DNA of 52,700 nucleotides, taken from NCBI GenBank assembly GCA_021299735.1, contig JAJTEM010000015.1, forward strand, positions 1 through 52,700, given 5' to 3'. This document shows, one piece after another, positions 17,710 to 27,198 of the stretch; position 1 is the first letter of the stretch, and every line of letters begins with the position of its first letter. This stretch comes from Burkholderiales bacterium (lineage in GTDB: Bacteria; Pseudomonadota; Gammaproteobacteria; Burkholderiales; Burkholderiaceae_B). The notes beneath the pieces are model-generated. The model was not told the DNA's origin. It saw nothing but the letters and a program-made list of their open reading frames with translations, and searched no databases. Made by a program: the position numbers and the translations under genes.

Positions 17710-18492
17710 TCACTGCGCCACCCACCCACCGTCCATGTTCCACGCAGCGCCCCTCACTTCCTGCGCATCATCAGAACACAAAAACACCACCAAACCACCC
17801 AATTGCTCTGGTGTCACAAATTCTTGCGATGGCTGCTTTTCACTCAACAAACCGATTTTTGCCTCTTCAACAGAAACGCCCTCCTTAACTGCACGCGCAT
17901 CCACTTGCGCCTGTACCAGCGGCGTAAGTACCCAACCAGGGCACACTGCATTGCAGGTAATTCCGGTTTTTGCATTTTCCAGGGCAACAACCTTGGTTAA
18001 GCCAACAATACCGTGCTTGGCGGCCACATACGCCGACTTGTTGGCCGAAGCCACCAAACCATGCGCAGATGCAATATTCACAATACGGCCCCAATTGCGG
18101 GCCTGCATGCCCGGCAACACCAAGCGGGTGGTGTGAAATGCTGCGCTCAAATTAATGGCGATTACGGCATCCCACTTCGCAGGATCAAAACTTTCCACTG
18201 GCGACACATGCTGAATACCCGCATTGTTCACCAGCACATCCACGCGCCCAAACAAAGACTCAGTGCTTTTTACCAAATCCTCAACTTCAGCCAACTTCGT
18301 TAAATCCGCGCCGTGGTAACCCACTTTCACACCATGGGCTGCAATGCTTTGTTTGGCTGATTCAATTTGCTCAGGCGTACCAAAGCCATTGAGCATCACA
18401 TTCACACCTTTTGCAGCCAAGCGTTGGGCAATTCCCAAGCCAATACCACTGGTTGAACCTGTAACCAATGCATTCATGTTCTTAAAATCCAC
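17710..18492 (-). CDS. bdhA: 3-hydroxybutyrate dehydrogenase (SDR family)
   Basis: It interconverts 3-hydroxybutyrate and acetoacetate with NAD(H), a step in polyhydroxybutyrate use. The 260-residue product is a classical short-chain dehydrogenase: TGSTSGIG (11-18), NNAG near 89, catalytic S142, Y155 and K159 in NIASAHG...AYVAAKHG, and PGWVLTPL. The LTPLVQAQ and EKQPSQEFVTPEQLG segments are typical of the 3-hydroxybutyrate dehydrogenases. GTG 18492 is chosen because AGAGG lies 7 bases upstream and the length then matches the family; the longer frame upstream overlaps the divergent hydrolase gene. Confidence 0.92.
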   Translation of the reverse strand: MDFKNMNALVTGSTSGIGLGIAQRLAAKGVNVMLNGFGTPEQIESAKQSIAAHGVKVGYHGADLTKLAEVEDLVKSTESLFGRVDVLVNNAGIQHVSPVESFDPAKWDAVIAINLSAAFHTTRLVLPGMQARNWGRIVNIASAHGLVASANKSAYVAAKHGIVGLTKVVALENAKTGITCNAVCPGWVLTPLVQAQVDARAVKEGVSVEEAKIGLLSEKQPSQEFVTPEQLGGLVVFLCSDDAQEVRGAAWNMDGGWVAQ

Positions 18493-18561
18493 GGATGAAC
18501 CTCTTTCGATAATAAAACTCTGAAATACTGATTGAAACAATTTGACGGAGGGTATTAAACG

Positions 18562-19422
18562 ATGCTGACAGCGCGCTTGCACACCGTGCAATGGTTGAGC
18601 CCACATGGTTTACACAAACTAGCCTACCGCGAATGGGGCGACCCCGACAACCCACATGTGCTGTTGTGCGTGCATGGTTTAACCCGCAGCAGTGCTGATT
18701 TTGAAACCATGGCACAAGACCTGGGAAAAAACATACGGGTGGTTGCAGCCGACATGCCAGGCCGAGGCCAATCCGACTGGTTACCCGACCCGACAATGTA
18801 TGGGGTTCCCACATACGTCGGCGCTTGCGTGGCCCTGGTCGCCCGCTTGAATGCAACCACGCTGGATTGGTTCGGTACCTCCATGGGGGGCTTGATCGGC
18901 ATGGGTTACGCAAGCCTGCCAAAAAACCCCATTCGGAAATTGATCTTGAACGATGTGGGTCCAAGCCTTAACTTTAGTGCGCTGCAACGCATTGGCGAGT
19001 ACGTAGGAAAACCTGTTCAATTTCAAACACTTCAAGAGGCGCGGCAATACATTCGCACCATATCCCAACCATTTGGCCCGCACACCGAATCGCAATGGAA
19101 TGAATTGTGCGATTCCGTGCTGGTTGAAAAAAATGGAACGTGGCGTCCCCACTACGACCCCGCGATCGGCCAAGCGTTTCAAAACCTGTCAGAATCAACG
19201 GCCTTACTGCATGAAACTGCGCTTTGGGCTGCATTCGATGCAATCCAAGCCGAAACATTGGTAGTGCGCGGGGAACACTCCGACTTATTGAGCCACAAAA
19301 CAGTTGAGGAAATGCGTCAACGTGGCCCAAAGCCAAGCGTTGTCAAAATACTCGGGGTTGGCCATGCACCAACTTTCATGCAGAACGAGCAAATTAATAT
19401 TGTTCGGGACTTTTTGTTTTAA
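18562..19422 (+). CDS. Alpha/beta hydrolase
   Basis: 286 residues. The oxyanion segment is CVHGL (36-40), the nucleophile elbow GTSMG with S107, the acid probably Asp in GEHSD (near 250) and the base His in GVGHAPTFM (near 272). Substrate is unknown. Because it is divergent from 3-hydroxybutyrate dehydrogenase with 69 bases between starts, a role in hydroxybutyrate oligomer or ester hydrolysis is conceivable, but it lacks the lipase-box form GxSxG with Cys typical of intracellular depolymerases. GGAGG precedes ATG 18562. Confidence 0.85.
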   Translation: MLTARLHTVQWLSPHGLHKLAYREWGDPDNPHVLLCVHGLTRSSADFETMAQDLGKNIRVVAADMPGRGQSDWLPDPTMYGVPTYVGACVALVARLNATTLDWFGTSMGGLIGMGYASLPKNPIRKLILNDVGPSLNFSALQRIGEYVGKPVQFQTLQEARQYIRTISQPFGPHTESQWNELCDSVLVEKNGTWRPHYDPAIGQAFQNLSESTALLHETALWAAFDAIQAETLVVRGEHSDLLSHKTVEEMRQRGPKPSVVKILGVGHAPTFMQNEQINIVRDFLF

Positions 19423-19453
19423 ACTGGTTTAAAAAGAATCCACCAAAGTACAC

Positions 19454-21748
19454 ATGGTTTCAGTTTCATCAACACTGGGCACTGAAAAAAAAGGCGGCGC
19501 TTCCGCGCCTGCGCTGGTGTTGTTGAACAAATTTGATGCAGCCCGAGTTGAAGAAGCCCTGAACTACGCACGGCTTCACGCAGCAGACCATCTTCTGGAT
19601 ACTCAAGAACCAGCCATTCAGCACATGCTGGCAGTGGCCGACCTGTTGGCCGAACTGCGTGCCGATGCCAATACCCGAATAGCGGGTGCTTTGGGCCCCC
19701 TGGTGTTTTTCGACAAAAACCTTGAAAGCCAAATGGAGAAAAAGTTTGGTGATGAGGTGGGCCGCATGCTGGCCAGCCTGCGCAAACTTTTCAAAATGCG
19801 CTCCATGGTGGGGCCAAGTGCAACGAGAACCACCATAGAAACCCTGCGCTGGGCCGATCAAATTGAAACGTTGCGGAAAATGTTGCTGGCCATGTCCACT
19901 GACATTCGCGTCATCATGATTCGCCTGTGCTCGCGCCTGCAAACATTGCGGCACTTCACAAGCCACGCCGACATCAAAAATGAAAAGGGCCCCTTGTGGC
20001 CCTATGCTGTTTCGCATGCACAAGAAACCCTCGACCTGTATGCGCCCTTGGCAAACCGCTTGGGCCTGTGGCAACTGAAGTGGGAATTGGAAGATTTGTC
20101 GTTCCGTATCCTGCAACCGAACACGTACAAAAACGTGGCCAAAATGCTGGATGAAAAGCGCATTGAGCGGGAGGCTTTCATTGAATCAGCCATGGCCAGC
20201 ATCAAGGAAAACCTCTTGCTGGCTGGCATTCACTGTGAAATAACAGGCCGCCCGAAACATATTTACAGCATCTGGAACAAAATGCGCGGCAAAGGCGTTA
20301 GCTTCGACAAGCTGTACGATGTGCGCGCATGCCGTGTGATCGTGGATACCGTAGACGACTGCTACACCGCGCTGGGTATTGTTCACAACTTGTGGACTCC
20401 CATTCCTGAAGAATTTGACGACTACATCAGCAAACCAAAACCCAACGGTTACCAAAGCCTGCACACCGTGGTTCAGGACGAAACGGGCAAAACGCTAGAG
20501 GTACAAATTCGCACAGAGGCCATGCATCAGTTCGCCGAATATGGCGTGGCCGCCCACTGGCGCTACAAAGAATCAGGCAAAGACGGTTATACCGGTGAAA
20601 GCCGAGCTGAAGGCCAATTTGAAGAGCGAATTGCGCTGTTGCGCCAACTGTTAGCCTGGCAGAAAGACGTGACCGACACCATGGGTGAAGCCAGCGACTG
20701 GGCGCAGGAAATGAAAACCAGCGCGCTGAACGACCGTGTGTACGTATTTACACCGCAGGCCAAAGTGGTTGAATTGCCCACCGGCAGCACACCGCTTGAT
20801 TTCGCCTACCATGTGCACACCGAGCTGGGCCACCGCTGCCGTGGCGCCAAGGTCAACGGGCAAATGGTGCAGCTGAATACACCGCTGGACAACGGCCAAA
20901 CCGTTGAGATTGTGAGTGCCCGTGGCGACGCAGCCACCGGCCCCTCGCGCGACTGGCTAAACCCGACACAGAAGTACCTGGTCAGCCACAGGGCGCGCCA
21001 AAAGGTAAAACAGTGGTTTGCACAACAAGAGCGCAAAGAAACGCTTGAGCGTGGCCGAGCCATCGCTGAGCGGGAACTTCAACGCATTGGGCACACCGCG
21101 CAAAACCTGGAGCTATTGGCCCAAAAGCTGGGGTATGAAAAACCCGACGATCTTTACGTGGCACTGGCCCGTGAGGAAATACGGCCACGTGCCATTGAAA
21201 ACGCATTGCGCGCAGACCTGCAACCCACCGGGCCTTTGTCGGACGAAGAACAGGTTGAAATTCTCAACAAACGCAAACCAGGTTCAGCAGGCACTGCGGC
21301 GGGCAAGGAATCGGGCGTACTGGTGGTGGGTGTCAGCACGCTGATGACCAACCTGGCGCGTTGCTGCCGCCCGGCCCCACCCGACCCCATTATTGGTTTT
21401 GTTACCCGGGGCAAGGGTGTGTCTATACACAGGCTGGGTTGTTCCAACCTGGCCGAGGTGATGCGCCGTCAACCCGAACGGCTGATTGAAACCACCTGGG
21501 GAGAATCCTCGGGCTTGCACTACCCAGTTGATATTGCAATCACAGCAAACGACAGGCAGGGTTTGCTGCGTGACATCACCGAAGTATTTTCCAAAGACAA
21601 AATCAATGTGATCGGCGTGCAAACCGAAACACAACGCGGTATAGCCAAAATGCAGTTCACCGCTGAAGTGAGCAGCGGTGAACAGTTGCGCGGCGCTTTA
21701 AGCCACCTGCTGGAAATCAACGGTGTGTTTGAAGTTCGGCGGCGATGA
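19454..21748 (+). CDS. relA: GTP pyrophosphokinase RelA, (p)ppGpp synthetase
   Basis: 764 residues in RelA/SpoT order: N-terminal hydrolase-like domain, synthetase domain (YDVRACRVIV; EFDDYISKPKPNGYQSLHTVV), TGS domain (VYVFTPQAKVVELPTGSTPLDFAYHVH) and C-terminal ACT domain. The N-terminal domain lacks the catalytic HD pair of SpoT: where SpoT-type proteins have a His-Asp dipeptide this protein reads GALGPLVFFDKN. It should therefore be a synthetase-only RelA that makes (p)ppGpp on stalled ribosomes. It ends 6 bases before the convergent ppk stop. It neighbours polyphosphate genes, fitting a link of ppGpp with polyphosphate, but no shared operon is seen. Confidence 0.93.
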   Translation: MVSVSSTLGTEKKGGASAPALVLLNKFDAARVEEALNYARLHAADHLLDTQEPAIQHMLAVADLLAELRADANTRIAGALGPLVFFDKNLESQMEKKFGDEVGRMLASLRKLFKMRSMVGPSATRTTIETLRWADQIETLRKMLLAMSTDIRVIMIRLCSRLQTLRHFTSHADIKNEKGPLWPYAVSHAQETLDLYAPLANRLGLWQLKWELEDLSFRILQPNTYKNVAKMLDEKRIEREAFIESAMASIKENLLLAGIHCEITGRPKHIYSIWNKMRGKGVSFDKLYDVRACRVIVDTVDDCYTALGIVHNLWTPIPEEFDDYISKPKPNGYQSLHTVVQDETGKTLEVQIRTEAMHQFAEYGVAAHWRYKESGKDGYTGESRAEGQFEERIALLRQLLAWQKDVTDTMGEASDWAQEMKTSALNDRVYVFTPQAKVVELPTGSTPLDFAYHVHTELGHRCRGAKVNGQMVQLNTPLDNGQTVEIVSARGDAATGPSRDWLNPTQKYLVSHRARQKVKQWFAQQERKETLERGRAIAERELQRIGHTAQNLELLAQKLGYEKPDDLYVALAREEIRPRAIENALRADLQPTGPLSDEEQVEILNKRKPGSAGTAAGKESGVLVVGVSTLMTNLARCCRPAPPDPIIGFVTRGKGVSIHRLGCSNLAEVMRRQPERLIETTWGESSGLHYPVDIAITANDRQGLLRDITEVFSKDKINVIGVQTETQRGIAKMQFTAEVSSGEQLRGALSHLLEINGVFEVRRR

Positions 21749-21754
21749 AGCGAA

Positions 21755-23896
21755 TTAAACCGGTGTTTCTGAGCGGCCTGATTCGCTGTGTTCCACAAAA
21801 CTGGCAGCCAAAGTATTCAATAAATAATTTTGTGAATTCACGCGGCGTGCGCCTGTGGGTTTCTTTCTGGTGTAACTACCCTGAGAATCCATCACCCACG
21901 CCAAAATATTGTCCGCAAGCAGGGCTTTCAAGCCCTCGTCAATTACCCGTTTCTTCAGTTTTTTATCGGTAATTGGCACAGCCAGCTCCACACGCCGGAA
22001 GAAGTTTCTGTCCATCCAGTCTGCACTGGAAATGTATACCTCTTCATCACCATCATTGCTGAAATAAAACACTCGGCTGTGCTCAAGCAAGCGGCCCACC
22101 ACCGAACGTACTGTGATGTTGTCGCTCAAGCCCGGCACGCCAGGACGCAAGGCACACACACCCCGCACAATCAGGTCAATTTTTACCCCGGCCTGGGAAG
22201 CCGCATACAGTTCATTGATCATGTGCGGCTCCAGCAAGGCATTCATGCGAGCCATAATTCTGCATTTTTTACCGGCCTTGGCCAATTCCGCTTCTTTTCG
22301 CACAGCGATCACCACATTGCTGTGCAAATTGAATGGTGAATTCCAAATTCTGTTCAGCTTTCGGGCGCGGCCCAGGCCAGTGAGATGATTGAAAACCTCG
22401 TGCACATCGTGCCCTAGCGATTCATCGCAAGAAAACAAGCCAAAGTCAGTGTACAAACGCGCCGTTTTCGGGTGATAGTTACCGGTGCCCAAGTGCACAT
22501 AGCGGCGCAATACAAGCCGGCCTGTCTCCGTTTTTTCGCGGCGAACCACCATCAGCATTTTCGCATGCGTTTTTTGGCCCACTACACCGTACACCACATG
22601 GGCCCCCACGCGCTCCAGCTTAGAGGCCCAATTGATATTGGCTTCCTCATCAAAGCGGGCCATCAACTCCAGCACTACAGTCACTTCTTTACCGCTGCGT
22701 GCGGCAGCAAGCAAACTGTCCATTAATACCGATTCAGTCCCCGTGCGGTAAATGGTTTGTTTAATAGCCACAACATCGGGATCGGTTGCAGCCCTTTTAA
22801 TAAATTCAAGCACAGGGCTAAAACTTTGATAAGGATGATGCAGTAAAACGTCGCCCTTCTGAATAGCCTTGAAAATATCGGGCTGCTTCACCAAGGCCTC
22901 AGGGCGCCCCGGCACAAATGGCGCAAATTTCAAATCAGGGCGATCCACCCAATCAGGCAATTGCATCAAGCGCACCAGGTTCACCGGTCCGTTAACACGG
23001 TACAAGGCCTGCTCGGTCAAGCCAAATTCTTTCAACAAACGGGCAGTCATGTTGGGAGAGGTTTGATCGCTCACTTCAAGACGAACCGCATCACCAAAAT
23101 GCCTTTGCGACAATTCACCCTGCAAAGCCACACGCAGGTTGGTAATCTCTTCTTCATCCACATACAGATCGCTGTTGCGGGTTACGCGAAACTGGTACAC
23201 CCCATGCACTTCCATACCTGGAAATAACTCGGGAATGAAAGCCTGCAGAATTGACGTGAGCATCACAAAACCATGCTCATAACCCGACAAGTTCGAGGGC
23301 ATACGTATAAGCCGCGGCAAGGCCCGCGGTGCCTGCACAATGGCCACATTTGACGAACGCCCAAACGCATCCTGACCGGTCAACTCAACCGCAAAATTAA
23401 GCGACTTGTTCAACACACGCGGAAACGGGTGGGCCGGGTCTAACCCGATGGGCGTTAAAACGGGCAACACTTCATGCCTGAAGTACAAACGCGCCCAATG
23501 GGCCTGCTCTTCATTCCAGGTGGCCAGAGTCATCAATGCGATGCCCTGCTCCCGCATGGCGGGCAACACCGATTCATTCAGTAAACGGTATTGCTGTTCC
23601 ACAATTTCCTGAGAGGCCACCGATACCCTGTGCAGGGTTTCCAGCGCGCTTAAACCGTCTTTGTCCTTGAACTCCGGGTTCTGTCGAATTTGCTCCTGCA
23701 ACCCCGACACGCGAATTTCAAAAAATTCATCCATATTGCTGGAAACAATACACAGGTACTTCAAACGCTCCAGCAAAGGCACGCTTTGGTCTTCGGCCAT
23801 GGCCAGCACCCGGCGATTGAAGGCCAAAACGCCTAACTCGCGATTCAAAAACAATTCTTTGTTGGGTGCTACGTCAGAGACAGCGGCGATTTTCAA
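21755..23896 (-). CDS. ppk: Polyphosphate kinase 1
   Basis: PPK1 builds polyphosphate from ATP. The 713-residue product starts its conserved region with LFLNRELGVLAFNRRVL and SSNMDEFFEIRV and carries the autophosphorylated-histidine region YVHLGTGNYHPKTARLYTD and the second PLD-like segment SSADWMDRNFFRRVE. TTG 23896 is chosen because CCTGGAG lies 7 bases upstream; an ATG at 23956 in the same frame would add 20 residues without an evident ribosome site. It is divergent from ppx, the common arrangement in betaproteobacteria. Confidence 0.93.
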   Translation of the reverse strand: MKIAAVSDVAPNKELFLNRELGVLAFNRRVLAMAEDQSVPLLERLKYLCIVSSNMDEFFEIRVSGLQEQIRQNPEFKDKDGLSALETLHRVSVASQEIVEQQYRLLNESVLPAMREQGIALMTLATWNEEQAHWARLYFRHEVLPVLTPIGLDPAHPFPRVLNKSLNFAVELTGQDAFGRSSNVAIVQAPRALPRLIRMPSNLSGYEHGFVMLTSILQAFIPELFPGMEVHGVYQFRVTRNSDLYVDEEEITNLRVALQGELSQRHFGDAVRLEVSDQTSPNMTARLLKEFGLTEQALYRVNGPVNLVRLMQLPDWVDRPDLKFAPFVPGRPEALVKQPDIFKAIQKGDVLLHHPYQSFSPVLEFIKRAATDPDVVAIKQTIYRTGTESVLMDSLLAAARSGKEVTVVLELMARFDEEANINWASKLERVGAHVVYGVVGQKTHAKMLMVVRREKTETGRLVLRRYVHLGTGNYHPKTARLYTDFGLFSCDESLGHDVHEVFNHLTGLGRARKLNRIWNSPFNLHSNVVIAVRKEAELAKAGKKCRIMARMNALLEPHMINELYAASQAGVKIDLIVRGVCALRPGVPGLSDNITVRSVVGRLLEHSRVFYFSNDGDEEVYISSADWMDRNFFRRVELAVPITDKKLKKRVIDEGLKALLADNILAWVMDSQGSYTRKKPTGARRVNSQNYLLNTLAASFVEHSESGRSETPV

Positions 23897-24041
23897 GCAA
23901 AAACTCCAGGTTGAGATACATTTTCCTTCATGGTATTTCAAAATTGTGACAAACATTTGAACGTGGTCAAATGAACACAGGCAAGGCCAGTGTGTCGCAT
24001 TTGTGGCATCCTAGCGCCTGACCTGAAACACAGAACAAACA

Positions 24042-25541
24042 ATGTCCAAGCAACGCCAGTTGATTGCCGCCGTAGACATGGGTTCGAGCAGCTTTCGCAT
24101 GATCGTTGCCCGGGTAGAAGAACTCAACGGCCAGTCTCAAATTTACATCATCGACACCCTTCGCGAACCCGTTCGTTTGGGTGCAGGCCTGGACGCCCAA
24201 AAATACCTGGACCATGCCTCTCAAGAGCGTGCCCTGGGTGCGCTTGGCCGTTTTGGTGAACGCCTGCGCTCTTTTAAACCCGGCGAGGTGCGCGCAGTGG
24301 CCACCAATGCCGTGCGGGTGGCACGCAATGCTTCAGAGTTCATTTCTAAAGCAGAGGCGGCCCTGGGCTTCCCGATTGATGTGATTTCGGGTGTCGAAGA
24401 GGCGCGCCTTGTGTATTGCGGCGTTGCCCACCAACTGCCAATTGGGCAAGGCCGAAGACTAGTGGTTGATATCGGCGGAGGTTCAACAGAATTCATTATC
24501 GGCGAAGACTACGAACCTGAGGCCATGGAAAGCCTCTACATTGGTTGCGTGAGTACCGCCCAACAATACTTTGCAGATGGCAGCATAAGCCCCCGAGCCA
24601 TGAAGAATGCGATTATGGCAGCACGAAAGGAAGTAACGGTGCTGCGACGCCAAATTCTGGACATGGGCTGGACACATGCCATCGGTTCATCAGGCACTGC
24701 AAGGGCGCTGGCTGAACTTTGCGTTTCCAATCGGTTTACAGAGCATGGTATTTCTGCCGAGGGGCTGCGACTTATCAGGGAACATGTTACAGCAGCCGGG
24801 CATCTGGACAAGCTTACCCTGGAGGGATTAAAAGCAGACCGCCTGCCGATGATGCCGGGCGGCTTGGCCGTGATGAGCGCTGTATTCGAAGAACTTGAAA
24901 TTGAGCAAATGGAAGTAACCGACGGTGCGCTGCGCCAGGGTTTGCTCTACGACATGCTTGGGCGCCAACACAATGAAGACATGCGCGAAATTACGGTAGC
25001 GCAGTTTATTCACCGCTATAAAATTGACGGACAGCATGCCGGGAAAGTGAAAGTTTTGGCTGAAATACTGCTCAATCAACTGGCAAGGCAACAACCCCTG
25101 TTGAAAGAACAGTTGCCAATGCTGCGCTGGGCAGCACAACTGCATGAAATTGGCTTGTCCATTGGGCACAATGGCCACCACAAACACGCCGCCTATATTC
25201 TTGGCAACGCTGACATGCCTGGCTTTTCAAAGCGAGAGCAACAACTGTTGGCCACCTGGGTGTTGGCGCACAACGGCAAACTGGCCAAGGTCAGTGACAT
25301 TGCCAACACAGCCACACAATGGGCGGCACCAATGTGCTTGCGCTTGGCAGCATTGTTTTTACGCCGCAGGGAAGTAGAAGCCTTGCCTGAACTAAAGGTG
25401 AAGCTGCTTGAGCAGGGTATTCAGCTAAGCGTGCCTAAAAACTGGCTGATTACCCACCCTTTGACCCAATACAGCCTGGAAACCGAAGTGGAACAATGGC
25501 AGCGAATTGGGCTGCAGCTTGAGCTACTTACGCGGCGGTAG
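24042..25541 (+). CDS. ppx: Exopolyphosphatase, Ppx/GppA family
   Basis: It releases phosphate from polyphosphate ends and may also act on pppGpp. The 499-residue product has the ASKHA-type phosphate loops AVDMGSSSFRMIVA and VVDIGGGSTEFIIGE, GSSGTARAL in the middle, and a C-terminal HD-like helical domain from about residue 320 (WAAQLHEIGLSIGHNGHHKH). Length matches long Ppx proteins. It is divergent from ppk, so synthesis and breakdown of polyphosphate are encoded back to back. Confidence 0.92.
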   Translation: MSKQRQLIAAVDMGSSSFRMIVARVEELNGQSQIYIIDTLREPVRLGAGLDAQKYLDHASQERALGALGRFGERLRSFKPGEVRAVATNAVRVARNASEFISKAEAALGFPIDVISGVEEARLVYCGVAHQLPIGQGRRLVVDIGGGSTEFIIGEDYEPEAMESLYIGCVSTAQQYFADGSISPRAMKNAIMAARKEVTVLRRQILDMGWTHAIGSSGTARALAELCVSNRFTEHGISAEGLRLIREHVTAAGHLDKLTLEGLKADRLPMMPGGLAVMSAVFEELEIEQMEVTDGALRQGLLYDMLGRQHNEDMREITVAQFIHRYKIDGQHAGKVKVLAEILLNQLARQQPLLKEQLPMLRWAAQLHEIGLSIGHNGHHKHAAYILGNADMPGFSKREQQLLATWVLAHNGKLAKVSDIANTATQWAAPMCLRLAALFLRRREVEALPELKVKLLEQGIQLSVPKNWLITHPLTQYSLETEVEQWQRIGLQLELLTRR

Positions 25542-25582
25542 ATCAATCACTGGTTTGGCATAGACCACTCAACTAGGATTTG

Positions 25583-25826
25583 AGTTGCTGGTTTGCATAG
25601 CCAACTCGGCAGTGGGTTTGCCTGTTCCGAACTTCAAGAAAACGGCCCCGTTTGAATTCATTCGCTGCGTTTGGCGATTAGCCAACACCGAGACTCGGCC
25701 ATATTTTTGCCGAGATCGGTGAGCAAGATTTAATTCAAAAAGGGATCAAGCGGTTTTCAGTGAGGAAGCAGGCAACCCTGACGAGTTGGAGCTAACACAC
25801 CGACGAGTTGGCTACAACTTGGCAAC
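25583..25826. repeat. Large imperfect inverted repeat C (about 190-245 bp)
   Basis: The core pairs CCAACTCG at 25601 with CGAGTTGG ending at 25789; an outer extension pairs GTTGC...TAGCCAACTCG (from 25583) with CGAGTTGGCTA...GGCAAC (to 25826). The centre is a strong hairpin: CACCGA/TCGGTG around CTCGGC (25694-25699) and GCCGAG (25709-25714). Bases 25631-25656 match repeat B with one mismatch. It fills most of the gap between the convergent ppx and acyltransferase genes; no credible coding frame was found there. Confidence 0.75.
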
Positions 25827-25861
25827 CCCGCCATGTTGGCGATGCCCCCCCACCAAGCGGA

Positions 25862-26650
25862 TCAAATAAACCCAAAGTGCCTTGCATAACGCGGGCTCAT
25901 GCGGTCAATTGACAACAACATCATGAAGTCGGCTGTATTGAAATCGGGATCCCATGCGGGTTCACCACAAACCACTGCGCCAAGACGCAAATAGCCTTTC
26001 ACCAAGGGTGGAGGTTCAATTTCCACATCACAACGCAGCCGCTCCACCGGCAAACGGTTTTTGGGGAATACCTGGCAACTGGCTTCAGCCAGGTGTGGTT
26101 CAAGCTGTTTGAACAGGCTGGCGGCCTGGTGCCCACCGTCGCGCAGGCTTACACTGGCACAGCCAATCAGGTGCTTGTACCCCCCCAGCTTCATATACTG
26201 GGCGATTCCGCTCCACAACAGCATGATGGCAGCACCGCTACGATAATCTGGGTGCACGCAGGAACGGCCTACCTCTACCGTGGTTTTGCGAAGCCGTTCA
26301 ATACGGTTCATGAAAAACTCAGTTTCTGAATACCAACATTTAAGGCGCGCCGCGTTTTCAGGGGCAAGTATGCGGTAAGTACCCACCACCTCCCCCGTTT
26401 GGCTGTTCCTCACCAGAAGGTGATCACAGTAGGCATCAAACACATCATGATCAATCCCGTTACTACCCAGATCTGCACCATATTCTTCTGAAAAAATATT
26501 GAAACGTAACCTTTGGGCCTCCAGCACTTCAGCAGCTGTTTTGGCTAAGCAAACCTCCAAAGACGGCGCCTGTGCTCGTGCTGGGGCACTCAGGTACAAG
26601 GCATTTCTCAGGGCATCTTGCTTGGTAACACTGTGCTTGGTCGCTTCCAT
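25862..26650 (-). CDS. GNAT-family N-acyltransferase, ornithine-lipid-synthase/hemolysin-like
   Basis: 262 residues. The core (EAQRLRFNIFSEEYGA; YCDHLLVRN...GEVVGTYRIL; VEVGRSCVHPDYRSGAAIMLLW; YLIGC-like HLIGCASVSL) matches the acetyltransferase-like family that includes OlsB, the enzyme adding a 3-hydroxyacyl chain to ornithine. It is acyl-ACP dependent in that family. Its O-acyltransferase partner is not adjacent, so ornithine-lipid synthesis is only a possibility. ATG 26650 (MEATKHSV) is taken as start; the longer open frame upstream adds non-conserved residues. It is divergent from the cold-shock gene. Confidence 0.75.
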   Translation of the reverse strand: MEATKHSVTKQDALRNALYLSAPARAQAPSLEVCLAKTAAEVLEAQRLRFNIFSEEYGADLGSNGIDHDVFDAYCDHLLVRNSQTGEVVGTYRILAPENAARLKCWYSETEFFMNRIERLRKTTVEVGRSCVHPDYRSGAAIMLLWSGIAQYMKLGGYKHLIGCASVSLRDGGHQAASLFKQLEPHLAEASCQVFPKNRLPVERLRCDVEIEPPPLVKGYLRLGAVVCGEPAWDPDFNTADFMMLLSIDRMSPRYARHFGFI

Positions 26651-26754
26651 CCAAAGGGTCCATTTATCATTTCGATGACACGAAATGTACGGGTTGCATG
26701 TGACAGCGCGATAAAAGAAATATGAAGAAAAGGTGACTGAACTGAAAATGTTGC

Positions 26755-26782
26755 TTGACAAGCCTCAGGAAAAGCCTAAACT
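26755..26782 (+). promoter_or_regulatory. Probable sigma-70 promoter of the cold-shock gene
   Basis: TTGACA (26755-26760) and TAAACT (26777-26782) are spaced by 16 bases. Transcription would begin near 26789, giving a leader of about 125 bases before the ATG at 26916. A long leader is characteristic of cspA-type mRNAs, where it controls cold-dependent translation. Confidence 0.55.
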
Positions 26783-26915
26783 GAACTTAGCAAAAAATTT
26801 GGCGCTACTTCAGGTCAGTTCAATTCAGGCAAACCGCTTAAGTAATAGTTCTGTTTCTCGAATTTCACCCAGTTTTTTAGCTATTTTGTTCAATTCAGAA
26901 ATCCAGGATATTGCT

Positions 26916-27125
26916 ATGTCTGATACCGTAACCGGTCAAGTTAAATTTTTCAACGAATCCAAAGGCTTTGGCTTCATTTCCCGTGAAAACGGTCCTGACG
27001 TGTTTGTACACTTCAGCGCCATTCAGGGCAACGGCTTCAAAACCTTGGCTGAAGGCCAGAAAGTGTCTTTCACTGTGACTCAAGGTCAGAAAGGCCCACA
27101 AGCTGAAAACGTAACAGCGCTGTAA
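26916..27125 (+). CDS. Cold-shock protein, CspA family
   Basis: A 69-residue single cold-shock domain with RNP-1 KGFGFISRE and RNP-2 VFVHFSAI, giving a five-strand OB fold that binds single-stranded RNA and DNA and acts as an RNA chaperone. ATG 26916 is chosen by family length and by AGGA 9 bases upstream; the longer open frame starting at 26733 covers the untranslated leader. It is monocistronic, with a strong promoter and a strong terminator. Which paralogue it is cannot be told. Confidence 0.95.
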   Translation: MSDTVTGQVKFFNESKGFGFISRENGPDVFVHFSAIQGNGFKTLAEGQKVSFTVTQGQKGPQAENVTAL

Positions 27126-27141
27126 AACCTGCGCATGCGTT

Positions 27142-27169
27142 AAAAAGCCGCCCTAGGGCGGCTTTTTTT
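27142..27169 (+). terminator. Rho-independent terminator of the cold-shock gene
   Basis: AGCCGCCC (27146-27153) and GGGCGGCT (27156-27163) form a perfect 8-bp stem with a two-base loop, extended by A/T pairs and followed by a seven-T run. The A-rich left flank means it could also stop minus-strand transcription from the gene ending at 27199. Confidence 0.93.
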
Positions 27170-27198
27170 GTATTCATTTCTTCGATATCAATTACTGG

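Noticed and set aside
17567..18303. Plus-strand open frames of 189 and 96 codons over bdhA
   Set aside because: They lie antisense to a clear 3-hydroxybutyrate dehydrogenase and have shadow-like composition.
23957..24041. Pho-box-like direct repeat between ppk and ppx
   Set aside because: GTGTCGCAT and TTGTGGCAT resemble half sites, but the spacing and bases do not fit CTGTCAT repeats at 11-base period well enough.
24042..25541. Relabelling ppx as gppA
   Set aside because: Both belong to one family; the divergent ppk neighbour and the ~500-residue length favour exopolyphosphatase.
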